64,000 nt of DNA. Origin: Echinicola rosea (GTDB taxonomy: Bacteria; Bacteroidota; Bacteroidia; Cytophagales; Cyclobacteriaceae). This document shows positions 17,646 to 25,321 of the stretch, piece after piece. The stretch is from positions 1,865,501 through 1,929,500 of the forward strand of contig NZ_CP040106.1 of assembly GCF_005281475.1 (NCBI RefSeq), in the 5' to 3' direction. Numbering within the stretch: the first letter of the stretch is position 1; the number at the start of each line of letters is the position of its first letter. Both the position numbers and the translations under genes were made by a program. The notes beneath the pieces are model-generated. The model ran no database searches and had not been told where the DNA came from. It saw only the letters and a program-made list of their open reading frames with translations.

Positions 17646-18680
17646 ATGAGTGTAATCGGAGGAGTGATGTTTCATGCTGTGGGTGCTTCCTTTGCAGCGC
17701 TATGTTATACGCCGCAAAAGAAAGTGACCAACTGGTCTTGGCAGACCTATTGGTTGGCACAGGCATTTTTTTGCTGGTTTCTACTGCCCATAGTGGGAGC
17801 ATGGCTGACGATTCCGGAGCTGATGAAAGTACTGGAAGAGGCTCCAACAGATGCGATGTGGAAAGCATTTGGCTTAGGGATGGCCTATGGTGTAGGAGGT
17901 ACTGCCTTTGGTATTGCCATTCGCTATATTGGTTTTTCGCTTACCTATGCCATCTCGATCGGGATTTCCTGCGTCGTGGGAACCTTGCTGCCCCCTTTAG
18001 TGAAGGGGGAATTGGCCGCAGTCCTACAGCAGGAAGGCGCTGGCTGGATTGTAATCGGGATGGTCTTGGGAGTAATCGGAATAGCGCTTTGTGGGCTAGC
18101 CGGACGGTACAAGGAACTGGACCTGGCCAAACTGGAGAAAGGAGCCGAGTCAAATTTTTCAGTATCAAAAGGATTGCCACTTTGTATTTTAGCAGGGGTA
18201 CTTTCTGCTTTGTACGGTTTTTCGATCGATCAGGGACAGCCCATTGCCGATGTGGCTGCGGAGCACGGTGCCGGCGGATTCCAGAGCAATGTGGTCTATA
18301 TATTTTCCAATACCGGAGCATTTATTGTTACCTTAGCCTATTGCCTATCCCTTCATCGTAAGCAAGGCACATTCAAAGAATTTACCCTAAAGGCCGGATC
18401 TCCATTGACCAAGAATTATTTGCTGGCAATCATGACCGGTTTTATGTGGTATTCGCAGTTTTTCTTTTATGGATTGGGACATGTCCGCATGGGAGATTAT
18501 AAATTTACCAGTTGGGCAGTCCATATGATCATGCTGGTGATGTTCAGTACGGTGGCAGGTTTGGCGATGAAAGAATGGATTCATGCCAAGGGAAAGACCG
18601 TTTGGGCATTAGTGTTGGCATTAGCGGTTTTGTTGGTTGCTGTTTTGGCACTGACGGTGGGAAATGCCATTGGGGGATAA
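17646..18680 (+). CDS. rhaT: RhaT-family L-rhamnose/proton symporter
   Basis: 344-residue inner-membrane protein with about ten hydrophobic segments and the RhaT/DMT pattern. The N-terminal block (FHAVGASFAALCYTPQKKV, then WSWQTYWLAQAFFCWFLLP) resembles the RhaT start, and GFMWYSQFFFYGLGHVRMG near residue 265 matches its C-terminal half. RhaT imports L-rhamnose with a proton. Two rhamnosidase-type glycosidases in the same region (6.0 and 31.9 kb) make L-rhamnose the natural cargo, although the classical rhaB/rhaA/rhaD genes are not in this window. A related deoxysugar or the substrate of the neighbouring oxidative genes is the alternative. Confidence 0.82.
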   Translation: MSVIGGVMFHAVGASFAALCYTPQKKVTNWSWQTYWLAQAFFCWFLLPIVGAWLTIPELMKVLEEAPTDAMWKAFGLGMAYGVGGTAFGIAIRYIGFSLTYAISIGISCVVGTLLPPLVKGELAAVLQQEGAGWIVIGMVLGVIGIALCGLAGRYKELDLAKLEKGAESNFSVSKGLPLCILAGVLSALYGFSIDQGQPIADVAAEHGAGGFQSNVVYIFSNTGAFIVTLAYCLSLHRKQGTFKEFTLKAGSPLTKNYLLAIMTGFMWYSQFFFYGLGHVRMGDYKFTSWAVHMIMLVMFSTVAGLAMKEWIHAKGKTVWALVLALAVLLVAVLALTVGNAIGG

Positions 18681-18922
18681 TGAGTCTCCTGGAACAGTCG
18701 TTTGGGAAACGCGTACTAAGCAAGGCTGGATGGGGACAGATTGGCTGTATTGCCTTAAAAAAAACTTTCTGAAGAGGATTTGTCTTTATATTTTGAAATG
18801 AAATCGGGCATAAAAACGTAAAGACATAATCCATTTTGCCGAAGCGAAGAGGGCTGAAGTTAAACCGTCTAGGCTGTCATTTCACTGGTCGTCTTCTCAT
18901 TGACATTTATGAAAATAGGAAT

Positions 18923-19954
18923 ATGAAAATTCAACTTATCGGGGCAGGAGGCATTGTGAAGGACGCGCATTTGCCGGCGTACAAAATCGCCGGATATGAA
19001 GTAGAAGGGATCTTTGATCTTAATAAAGAGAAGGCCACCGCGCTGGCCAATGCGTTTGGAATACCGACTGTGTTTTCTTCGCTGGAGGAATTGGTGACCA
19101 AGGCTGGCCAAGACACGATTTTTGATGTGGCCGTACCGGGGAGCGCTGTGCTTCAGGTATTGGAAAAGCTTCCAAAAGGATCGGTGGTCTTGATTCAGAA
19201 ACCTATGGGAGAAGACCTTAAGGTCGCCAAAGCCATTCTGGACCTATGCAGGAAGAAGCAGCTAAAGGCCGGTGTCAATTTTCAGATGCGCTATACACCT
19301 TTTATTCAGAGAGCACGGGAGATCATCCACTCTGGCTTAATAGGGGAGTTGTGCGATATCGAAATCAAAATCAATGTCTATACTCCCTGGCATTTGTGGG
19401 ATTTTCTTTTTTCGGCAGATCGAGTGGAAATTTTGTATCACAGTATCCATTATGTGGATTTGATCCGGTCCTTTTATGGCAATCCTGAAAAAGTATATGC
19501 CAAGACCATCAAGCATCCCAAAATGGCACAATTGGCATCGGTCAAGACCAATATCATCATGGATTATGGAGACTTGAAAGGAGCCAATATCCTGACCAAT
19601 CATGCCCATGAGTTTGGCCTGAAGCATCAACAGTCGTATGTGAAATTGGAAGGGACCAAGGGAGCCATCATGATCGAAATGGGTCTTTTGAAGAATTATC
19701 CAAAAGGTGCTGCGGACAAATTTGAATATGTGGTGCTGGAAGAAGGAAAAGCTCCAGAGTGGCAGGAAGTACCGATCGAGGGAACCTGGTTCCCACATGC
19801 TTTCATAGGGGCCATGGCAGAGATGAAAAAGACGTTGGAAAATCCGGCATATATTCCTGACAACAGCGTGGAAGATTGCATCCATACCATGGCCTGCGTG
19901 GAGGCCGCACACCAATCCAGCGAGCAGGGAGGGGTGGAACTGTCCACGGATTGA
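18923..19954 (+). CDS. Gfo/Idh/MocA-family NAD(P)-dependent dehydrogenase
   Basis: 343 residues from the ATG at 18923; a TTG-initiated extension upstream is unlikely because the Rossmann motif GAGGIVKDAHLP begins right after MKIQLI. An N-terminal nucleotide-binding domain is followed by the family alpha/beta sheet domain. K93 (QKPMGED, the EKP-type motif) and H176 (YHSIHYVDLIR) occupy the catalytic positions. These enzymes oxidise sugars, polyols or sugar acids; D-apiose dehydrogenase is, to my recollection, also of this family. It is the first of a plus-strand series with the RuBisCO-like protein and kinase, separated from them by a hairpin-rich gap. Confidence 0.85.
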   Translation: MKIQLIGAGGIVKDAHLPAYKIAGYEVEGIFDLNKEKATALANAFGIPTVFSSLEELVTKAGQDTIFDVAVPGSAVLQVLEKLPKGSVVLIQKPMGEDLKVAKAILDLCRKKQLKAGVNFQMRYTPFIQRAREIIHSGLIGELCDIEIKINVYTPWHLWDFLFSADRVEILYHSIHYVDLIRSFYGNPEKVYAKTIKHPKMAQLASVKTNIIMDYGDLKGANILTNHAHEFGLKHQQSYVKLEGTKGAIMIEMGLLKNYPKGAADKFEYVVLEEGKAPEWQEVPIEGTWFPHAFIGAMAEMKKTLENPAYIPDNSVEDCIHTMACVEAAHQSSEQGGVELSTD

Positions 19955-20170
19955 CAGGAATGGTAGCATGATGGACTTCGACTCCGCTCCGGTTGTACCA
20001 AGTCCCAAGTCTCTGACTTGGTACAATGAAACATTGAGTCTCCGACGCAAAAACATATTATAGTCCCGTGTCACAGACAGCGGGAAAATTGGGGCAAGTT
20101 TTCAAACTTGAACCAATCTTTAAATCCACAAAGCAGGTAAGTTCAGGATGCTGATATAAAGTGTCTTAAT

Positions 20171-20178
20171 TACATTTG
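20171..20178 (+). promoter_or_regulatory. Promoter -7 box candidate for the RuBisCO-like operon
   Basis: TACATTTG matches the Bacteroidota -7 consensus TAnnTTTG. A clear TTTG box about 20 bp upstream is missing, so the call is weak. It would give a leader of about 95 nt containing the hairpin at 20205. Confidence 0.35.
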
Positions 20179-20204
20179 TCATAATAGGGTTTTATTAGGT
20201 TTTT

Positions 20205-20242
20205 AAGTAGGATGGGAGGATTTCTCCCGTCTTACTTTTTTT
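20205..20242 (+). terminator. Terminator- or attenuator-like hairpin in front of the RuBisCO-like gene
   Basis: Arms built on AAGTAGGATGGGAG and CTCCCGTCTTACTT pair around a GATTT loop and run into TTTTTTT. It lies 36 bp before the ATG of the RuBisCO-like gene and downstream of the TACATTTG box. It either ends readthrough from the dehydrogenase gene or acts as an attenuator. Confidence 0.55.
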
Positions 20243-20278
20243 ATCACCAACCTAGACACCTTTTCCCTCCTTTATTTT

Positions 20279-21523
20279 ATGGAAAGAATTTCAGCAACAT
20301 ACTATATCGAAACGCCCTTTACAGTGGAAGCGGCAGCGGAAGTATTGGCAGGAGAGCAGTCATCAGGGACTTTTGTGGCGGTGCCGGGTGAAACGGCTGA
20401 ACTGAAGCAGCGTTTTGCTGCTCGTGTAGAGTCCATCGAGAAGTTGGAAACCGTCAGTCAGCCTGCCATTCCTGGGGCAGTATCGAAAAACAGCACGTAC
20501 CAACGGGCGATGATCACCGTTTCCTGGTCCATCGAAAACTTCGGCTATAACCTGCCGACGATGGTATCGACATTGCAGGGAAATCTCTATGAAATTACCC
20601 AGTTTACGGGGCTGAAGTTGATGGACATAGAGGTTCCGGCATCTTTTTCGAAGCACTTCACTGGGCCGGCATTTGGGATAAAAGGCTGTAGGGAATTGAC
20701 AGGAGTGGAAGCGGGGAGACCTTTGATCGGGACGATCATCAAGCCAAGTATCGGAATGAGTCCAGAAGAGACTGCCGGGTTGGTCGAGACTTTGGTGGAA
20801 GCTGGGATTGATTTTATCAAAGACGATGAACTGATGGGGGCAGCGGCCAATTCTCCATTTGAGGATCGGGTGACCGCCGTCATGAAGGTGATCAATAGCC
20901 ATGCCGATAAAACGGGAAAAAAGGTAATGTATGCCTTTAATATATCGGATGAAATAGACCTGATGCAGCGCAATTACGACACTGTATTGCAGCATGGAGG
21001 CACTTGTGCCATGATGAGCATCAACAGCGTTGGCTTGGCGGGCGTGAAGAAAATTTGCGACCGTAGGGAGCTGGCCGTCCATGCCCACAGAAACGGTTGG
21101 GGAATGCTCAACAGGCATCCGCTGCTGGGCATAGATTTCCGGGCATACCAAAAGCTGTGGAGACTGGCAGGTGTGGATCAGCTCCATGTAAACGGCATTC
21201 AGAATAAATTTTGGGAATCGGATGATTCGGTAGTCCGGTCGATAGAAGGTTGTCTGGCACCGATGCTGGGAGGATATCAGGTGCTGCCGGTGGTTTCTTC
21301 CGGCCAGTGGGGAGGCCAGGCACCAGAGACGTACCGTCGGACGAAAACTACCGATTTGCTTTACATGGCAGGTGGCGGCATTATGGCACATCCTGCCGGC
21401 CCTGCCGGAGGAGTAAAAGCCTTGCAGCAGGCATGGAAGGCAGCGGTGGAAGGACGTTCGGTACAGGAGGCAGCAGCGATGTATGAGGAATTTGGATTGT
21501 CTGTACAGAAATTTGGGAAATAA
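20279..21523 (+). CDS. RuBisCO-like protein (RLP)
   Basis: 414 residues of the RuBisCO large-chain superfamily, cytoplasmic. The metal-binding KDDE motif is intact (K181, the lysine carbamylated in RuBisCO, with D183 and E184, in GIDFIKDDELMG). The first active-site lysine is present (K155, in GTIIKPSIG) but the second lysine of KPK is serine. H268 and H270 lie in VHAHRNG. A loop-6-like lysine, K310, lies in GIQNKFWES. The phosphate-binding SSGQWGG and GGGIMAHPAGPAGG loops are present. Changed residues and the absence of a small subunit argue against CO2 fixation. The kinase gene starts 2 bp later, an arrangement like OiaK with OiaX or OiaT, where an RLP decarboxylates or cleaves 3-oxoisoapionate 4-phosphate. 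Other RLP functions, such as methionine-salvage enolase, fit the context less well. Confidence 0.88.
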   Translation: MERISATYYIETPFTVEAAAEVLAGEQSSGTFVAVPGETAELKQRFAARVESIEKLETVSQPAIPGAVSKNSTYQRAMITVSWSIENFGYNLPTMVSTLQGNLYEITQFTGLKLMDIEVPASFSKHFTGPAFGIKGCRELTGVEAGRPLIGTIIKPSIGMSPEETAGLVETLVEAGIDFIKDDELMGAAANSPFEDRVTAVMKVINSHADKTGKKVMYAFNISDEIDLMQRNYDTVLQHGGTCAMMSINSVGLAGVKKICDRRELAVHAHRNGWGMLNRHPLLGIDFRAYQKLWRLAGVDQLHVNGIQNKFWESDDSVVRSIEGCLAPMLGGYQVLPVVSSGQWGGQAPETYRRTKTTDLLYMAGGGIMAHPAGPAGGVKALQQAWKAAVEGRSVQEAAAMYEEFGLSVQKFGK

Positions 21524-21525
21524 AT

Positions 21526-22920
21526 ATGCGAGAAGGAGCATCTCCATTACTACTGGCCTATTATGGCGATGATTTTACCGGCTCATCCGATGCACTGGAT
21601 TTTTTGAGCAAAGCGGGTGTGAAGACCGTGTTGTTCATAGCGCCTCCATCCCCGGGACAATTGGCAAAATATAAAGGAATTCAGGCCATTGGTATTGCCG
21701 GAATGACCCGCTCCATGGGGCCATCGGCAATGGGAAAAGAACTTCAAGAAGCATTCATAGCCTTAAAAAAATCAGGCGCTCGCCAGGTGCATTATAAAGT
21801 CTGTTCTACCTTTGATTCTTCGCCTGAAATTGGCAATATCGGCAAGGCGGTGGAAGTGGGGTTGCGCGTATTTCAAGCGCCTTACGCCTCTCTTTTGGTG
21901 GCGGCACCTGAACTAGGCCGCTATTGTGCTTTTGGTAACTTGTTTGCCCGGATGGGCATCGGGAGCAAAGGGGAAATCCATCGCCTAGACAGGCATCCTT
22001 CCATGAGCAAGCACCCGACCACGCCAGCGAATGAAAGCGACTTGCGCCTTCATTTGTCCAAGCAGACCGATTTGAATATCGGATTGGTGGATTTGCTGGA
22101 GGTGGAAAGCGGTGGGGATGTGCTGGATGATGCCTTAAAACGTGAGCTAAAGGCCGGTGCGAAGGTGGTGCTTTACGATGCGATGTATTCCCGCCAGCTG
22201 ACCGAGATAGGACGAATGCTTGATCAAGCAGGTAAGGAAAAAATTCATTTTTCCGTAGGATCATCGGGTATAGAGATGGCTTTGGGGGCTTTCTGGAAGA
22301 CTAACAATACGCTTCAGGGCCAGAAGACTTGGGAAAAACCTGCAAAGGCTTCGCCCATGCTGGTGCTATCAGGGAGCTGTTCCCCGGTCACTGAAGGACA
22401 GATAGCCTATGCAAGGATGCATGGATTTGATGAAATAGCCTTGGATCCAAGGAAGCTGGCAGCAGTCCCCAAGCTGACCCAAAACTACGCTGAAAGTGCT
22501 GTTCAGATGATGAAGGCCGGAAAAAGTGTCATCGTCCATACCGCTTGTGGAGCGGAAGACTCCAGGAGGAAGGCGACAAGGGAAGTACTGGTCAAACAAG
22601 GCATTTCTCCAGAAGATGTCAATGCCAAAACTGCAGATTTTTTTGGAACAGCATTAGGGGAAATTGCCCGTAAAGCAGCTGAGCAATTTCCCTTTAAAAG
22701 GCTCTTGATTGCAGGAGGAGACACTTCCAGCAAAGTGGCCAGAGTCCTTGGAATAGAGGCTGTCGAAATGCTCGCCCCTTTGGTGCCAGGAGCACCATTG
22801 TGCAAAGCCCATGCTCCCAACTCTCCCATTGACGGAAAAGAGGTCAATTTCAAAGGAGGCCAAGTAGGTGCGGAAGATTACTTTGTGAAGGTGATGGAGG
22901 GGAGGATGAATTTGGAATGA
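21526..22920 (+). CDS. DUF1537 four-carbon acid sugar kinase family protein
   Basis: 464 residues with the two-domain DUF1537 fold. The N-terminal substrate-binding domain opens with YYGDDFTGSSDAL (D15, D16), the family signature. The C-terminal nucleotide-binding domain has LSGSCSPVTEGQI and a LLIAGGDTSSKVARVLG loop. Family members phosphorylate erythronate, threonate or 3-oxoisoapionate. The gene begins 2 bp after the RuBisCO-like stop codon, so they are translationally coupled and probably act in sequence, the kinase giving a phosphorylated oxo-acid to the RLP (inference). Length and motifs are normal. Confidence 0.87.
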   Translation: MREGASPLLLAYYGDDFTGSSDALDFLSKAGVKTVLFIAPPSPGQLAKYKGIQAIGIAGMTRSMGPSAMGKELQEAFIALKKSGARQVHYKVCSTFDSSPEIGNIGKAVEVGLRVFQAPYASLLVAAPELGRYCAFGNLFARMGIGSKGEIHRLDRHPSMSKHPTTPANESDLRLHLSKQTDLNIGLVDLLEVESGGDVLDDALKRELKAGAKVVLYDAMYSRQLTEIGRMLDQAGKEKIHFSVGSSGIEMALGAFWKTNNTLQGQKTWEKPAKASPMLVLSGSCSPVTEGQIAYARMHGFDEIALDPRKLAAVPKLTQNYAESAVQMMKAGKSVIVHTACGAEDSRRKATREVLVKQGISPEDVNAKTADFFGTALGEIARKAAEQFPFKRLLIAGGDTSSKVARVLGIEAVEMLAPLVPGAPLCKAHAPNSPIDGKEVNFKGGQVGAEDYFVKVMEGRMNLE

Positions 22921-23017
22921 TGAATAAAGTACCAAGCCTAATCCGTCATAGTGGGTAGCTGGTAGTAAGATAGAGCAAAGAGTATAGAGCAAAGAATAAA
23001 GAAGAACACACCGTGTT

Positions 23018-23066
23018 GTGCTGGGCCTCCGTCCCAGCACTAATAGAATTGAGTCTCCGACTCAAT
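23018..23066. repeat. Two-hairpin repeat module
   Basis: 23018-23040 is GTGCTGGG with a CCTCCGT loop and CCCAGCAC. 23048-23066 is ATTGAGTC TCC GACTCAAT. It is the same module as at 2608 and 28133, in the gap after the kinase gene. Confidence 0.6.
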
Positions 23067-23093
23067 AATATAGAAACGCAATAACCATAAAAC

Positions 23094-23750
23094 ATGAAAA
23101 CATTAGGACTTATTCACACTTCAGCCACATTGGTACCGATTTTTCAGGCACTTTGTGATGAACATTTGCCGGGGGTAAAGGTATTCAATATTGTAGATGA
23201 CAGCCTGATCAAAGATGTCATCAGCAAAGGAAAGCTCACGCCCCATACCGCAAGAAGAGTGGTCGATTACGTAGGTTCGGCCGAGGCGGCTGGGGCCGAT
23301 CAAATCATGGTGACCTGTTCTTCTATCGGGGCAGCCGTGGAGGCAGCGGCCGGCTTGACCCAAGTGCCCGTGCTTCGTGTGGATCAGCCCATGGCGGACT
23401 TAGCGGTCCAGACGGGGGTAAAAATCGGAGTGGTAGCCACCTTGCCCACGACATTGGAACCGACTTCCGATTTGGTGAGGAGAAGGGCTGATGTGCTGGG
23501 AAAAGATATCGTGTTGACTTCCAAACTGTGTGAGGGGGCTTTTGAAGCCTTGATGGGCGGTTCTCCTGACAAGCATGATGAAATGGTGGCCAATGCTCTG
23601 AAAGAACTGGCCTCTGAAGTGGATGTTATTCTCTTGGCGCAAGCCTCCATGGCCAGGGTCGTGGAAAAGCTCGATGAAGCAGACAAAAAGATTCCCATCG
23701 TGGCCAGTCCGCCTGAATCGGTGAGATACTTGGCGCGGAGCATGAAATAG
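23094..23750 (+). CDS. Asp/Glu racemase-fold protein with one catalytic cysteine
   Basis: 218 residues of the aspartate/glutamate/hydantoin racemase superfamily, cytoplasmic. The N-terminal catalytic cysteine is C75 in MVTCSSIG. In the second half, where racemases carry a second cysteine in an LxCTE-like loop, this protein has LLAQASM (A182 to S185); another cysteine, C146 in KLCEG, is not in an obvious equivalent place. Losing one of the two cysteines usually means a non-racemase activity, such as decarboxylation or isomerisation. Position between the RLP/kinase pair and a carboxylate carrier suggests a role with a branched or dicarboxylic acid (inference). Confidence 0.75.
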   Translation: MKTLGLIHTSATLVPIFQALCDEHLPGVKVFNIVDDSLIKDVISKGKLTPHTARRVVDYVGSAEAAGADQIMVTCSSIGAAVEAAAGLTQVPVLRVDQPMADLAVQTGVKIGVVATLPTTLEPTSDLVRRRADVLGKDIVLTSKLCEGAFEALMGGSPDKHDEMVANALKELASEVDVILLAQASMARVVEKLDEADKKIPIVASPPESVRYLARSMK

Positions 23751-23817
23751 AACCATTAAGCTGATTCCAAACCTCCAAACCTGATAACATTCCACCCTTA
23801 ACCCAATAACCTAACCC

Positions 23818-25128
23818 ATGCAGCGGATTCGGAAGTTTCTATTATTCAGTTTACCTGTCATCTTCATCATTTTTAGCATTGCCTTGACGATGGGATTCAC
23901 CGATGTCTGGAAAATCAGTGCAGTAGCCTGCAGTGGGGCATTTTCGGTGGGGCTTGGTGCTTCCAAGCGGTTTGGTGGGTACCAATATACCGCATGGATC
24001 GTGACCGCCGTAGTAGCAGGGATGGTTTATCCGAATGCCTTTTTGCAGTGGGGTGAGATCGATTTACGAAACAAATGGTTGATCTTGATTGTCGTGCAGG
24101 CAGTGATGTTTGGGATGGGAATACAGATGAGCTTGCGAGATTTTTCTAATTTGGCCAGCACAGGAAAAGGTGTTTTGGTGGGGTTGCTTAGCCAGTTCAG
24201 CATCATGCCACTAGTGGGCTTTTTGCTGACCAAGTTGTTTGATTTTGATCCGGAGATTGCCGCAGGCATTATCCTGATGGGAGCCTGCAGCAGTGGCTTG
24301 GCGTCAAATGTGATGGTGTATTTGGCTCGTGCAAATTTAGTGCTTTCGGTGACGGTGACCGCGATGGCGACCATGCTGGCGCCGCTGATGACGCCTTTTT
24401 GGATGAAGACGCTGGCGGGGACATTGATCGATATTAAGTTTCTGGATATGATGTTCAATATCATCAAAATTGTACTCGTGCCCATAGGAGCTGCCTTACT
24501 GCATGATTACTTGAAGATGGCAGGAAAAGGAATGAAAAACCGTATTTATGTGCTAGCAACGCTTTTTCTTGTTTACCTGCTGGCATTACCTCTGGGGCTT
24601 TGGCAAGTCTTTGTGGACATGTTTCCAGCAGAAACCTTACAGTCCGTGGAAATTTTGAGCTTTTTTGTGGGAGCAGTAGTGTTTGGTGCAGGCTATCATT
24701 TATGCACACGCCAATTTAAAAACTTGGATAAACTGATGCCTTATATTTCGATGTTTGGCATTGTGTATTTTACTACGGTAACCACTGCTGCCGGCAGGGA
24801 CAATCTACTGCAAGTTGGAGGGCTGCTGTTTATGGCATCGGTGATACATAATGGATTGGGCTATTTCTTTGGCTACTGGTTCAGTAGGTTGCTTGGCTTG
24901 GGCATTCCTTCCGCCAGGGCCATGGCTTTGGAAGTAGGCCTCCAAAATGGAGGGATGGCTTCTGGCCTCGCCGGCTCAATGGGCAAGCTGGGGACAGTGG
25001 GCTTGGCTCCGGCGGTGTTCAGTCCATGGATGAATATCACGGGGTCTATTTTGGCCAATTATTGGCGAAAGAAGTCCATGAAAGAAAATGCTGGGATTGG
25101 AAAATTTAAGGGGAATGATACGCCTTGA
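23818..25128 (+). CDS. Bile acid:sodium symporter (BASS) family transporter
   Basis: 436-residue inner-membrane protein with about eleven or twelve hydrophobic segments, two of them forming an N-terminal extension before the BASS core. Core signatures are visible: IILMGACSSGLASNVMVYLA (about residues 150-170), the unwound-helix region in transporters of this fold, and MALEVGLQNGGMASGLA (about residues 365-380). BASS proteins import organic anions such as bile acids, pyruvate and pantoate with sodium. Following the RLP, kinase and racemase-like genes, it probably brings in, or exports, the carboxylate these enzymes handle. Substrate not determined. Confidence 0.83.
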   Translation: MQRIRKFLLFSLPVIFIIFSIALTMGFTDVWKISAVACSGAFSVGLGASKRFGGYQYTAWIVTAVVAGMVYPNAFLQWGEIDLRNKWLILIVVQAVMFGMGIQMSLRDFSNLASTGKGVLVGLLSQFSIMPLVGFLLTKLFDFDPEIAAGIILMGACSSGLASNVMVYLARANLVLSVTVTAMATMLAPLMTPFWMKTLAGTLIDIKFLDMMFNIIKIVLVPIGAALLHDYLKMAGKGMKNRIYVLATLFLVYLLALPLGLWQVFVDMFPAETLQSVEILSFFVGAVVFGAGYHLCTRQFKNLDKLMPYISMFGIVYFTTVTTAAGRDNLLQVGGLLFMASVIHNGLGYFFGYWFSRLLGLGIPSARAMALEVGLQNGGMASGLAGSMGKLGTVGLAPAVFSPWMNITGSILANYWRKKSMKENAGIGKFKGNDTP

Positions 25129-25321
25129 TAAATGTGTACATAAAAGTGCAGGAAATGTTAAGCGTTAGGCATTTCTAGATTTGGAAGGAAGTGTATTCGC
25201 AGATAACTGGTTGATATGTTGCTTATTTCGTTATTTTTTACGTTTTTTTAGTGAGCGTTTTTTAATATCCTTAGCACTTACTGTCTTTAGACTTGCATCA
25301 GAGCAATTTTAAAGCTGAAAA

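Larger units (their letters stand above)
19955..20278. other. Intergenic leader with hairpin repeat and promoter-like box
   Basis: Contains a long hairpin at 19993-20026 (arms TTGTACCAAGTC and GACTTGGTACAA), a TACATTTG box at 20171-20178 and a terminator-like hairpin at 20205-20242, all before the RuBisCO-like gene. No coding sequence. Confidence 0.5.

Noticed and set aside
17990..18012. CCCCCTTTAGTGAAGGGGG inside rhaT as a repeat insertion
   Set aside because: The frame is intact and encodes a reasonable stretch of the transporter; probably coincidence.
20279..21523. True RuBisCO for carbon fixation
   Set aside because: The second lysine of the KPK motif is serine, loop 6 differs from GTVVGKLEG, there is no small subunit or phosphoribulokinase, and the context is sugar-acid catabolism.
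20363..21547. 394-codon minus-strand frame
   Set aside because: Antisense to the RuBisCO-like gene, which has all expected motifs; composition of the antisense product is not protein-like.
22940..22960. Solo end of the inverted-repeat element (CATAGTGGGTAG)
   Set aside because: Only about a dozen matching bases without the GGCTCTATATGG part; too short to support.
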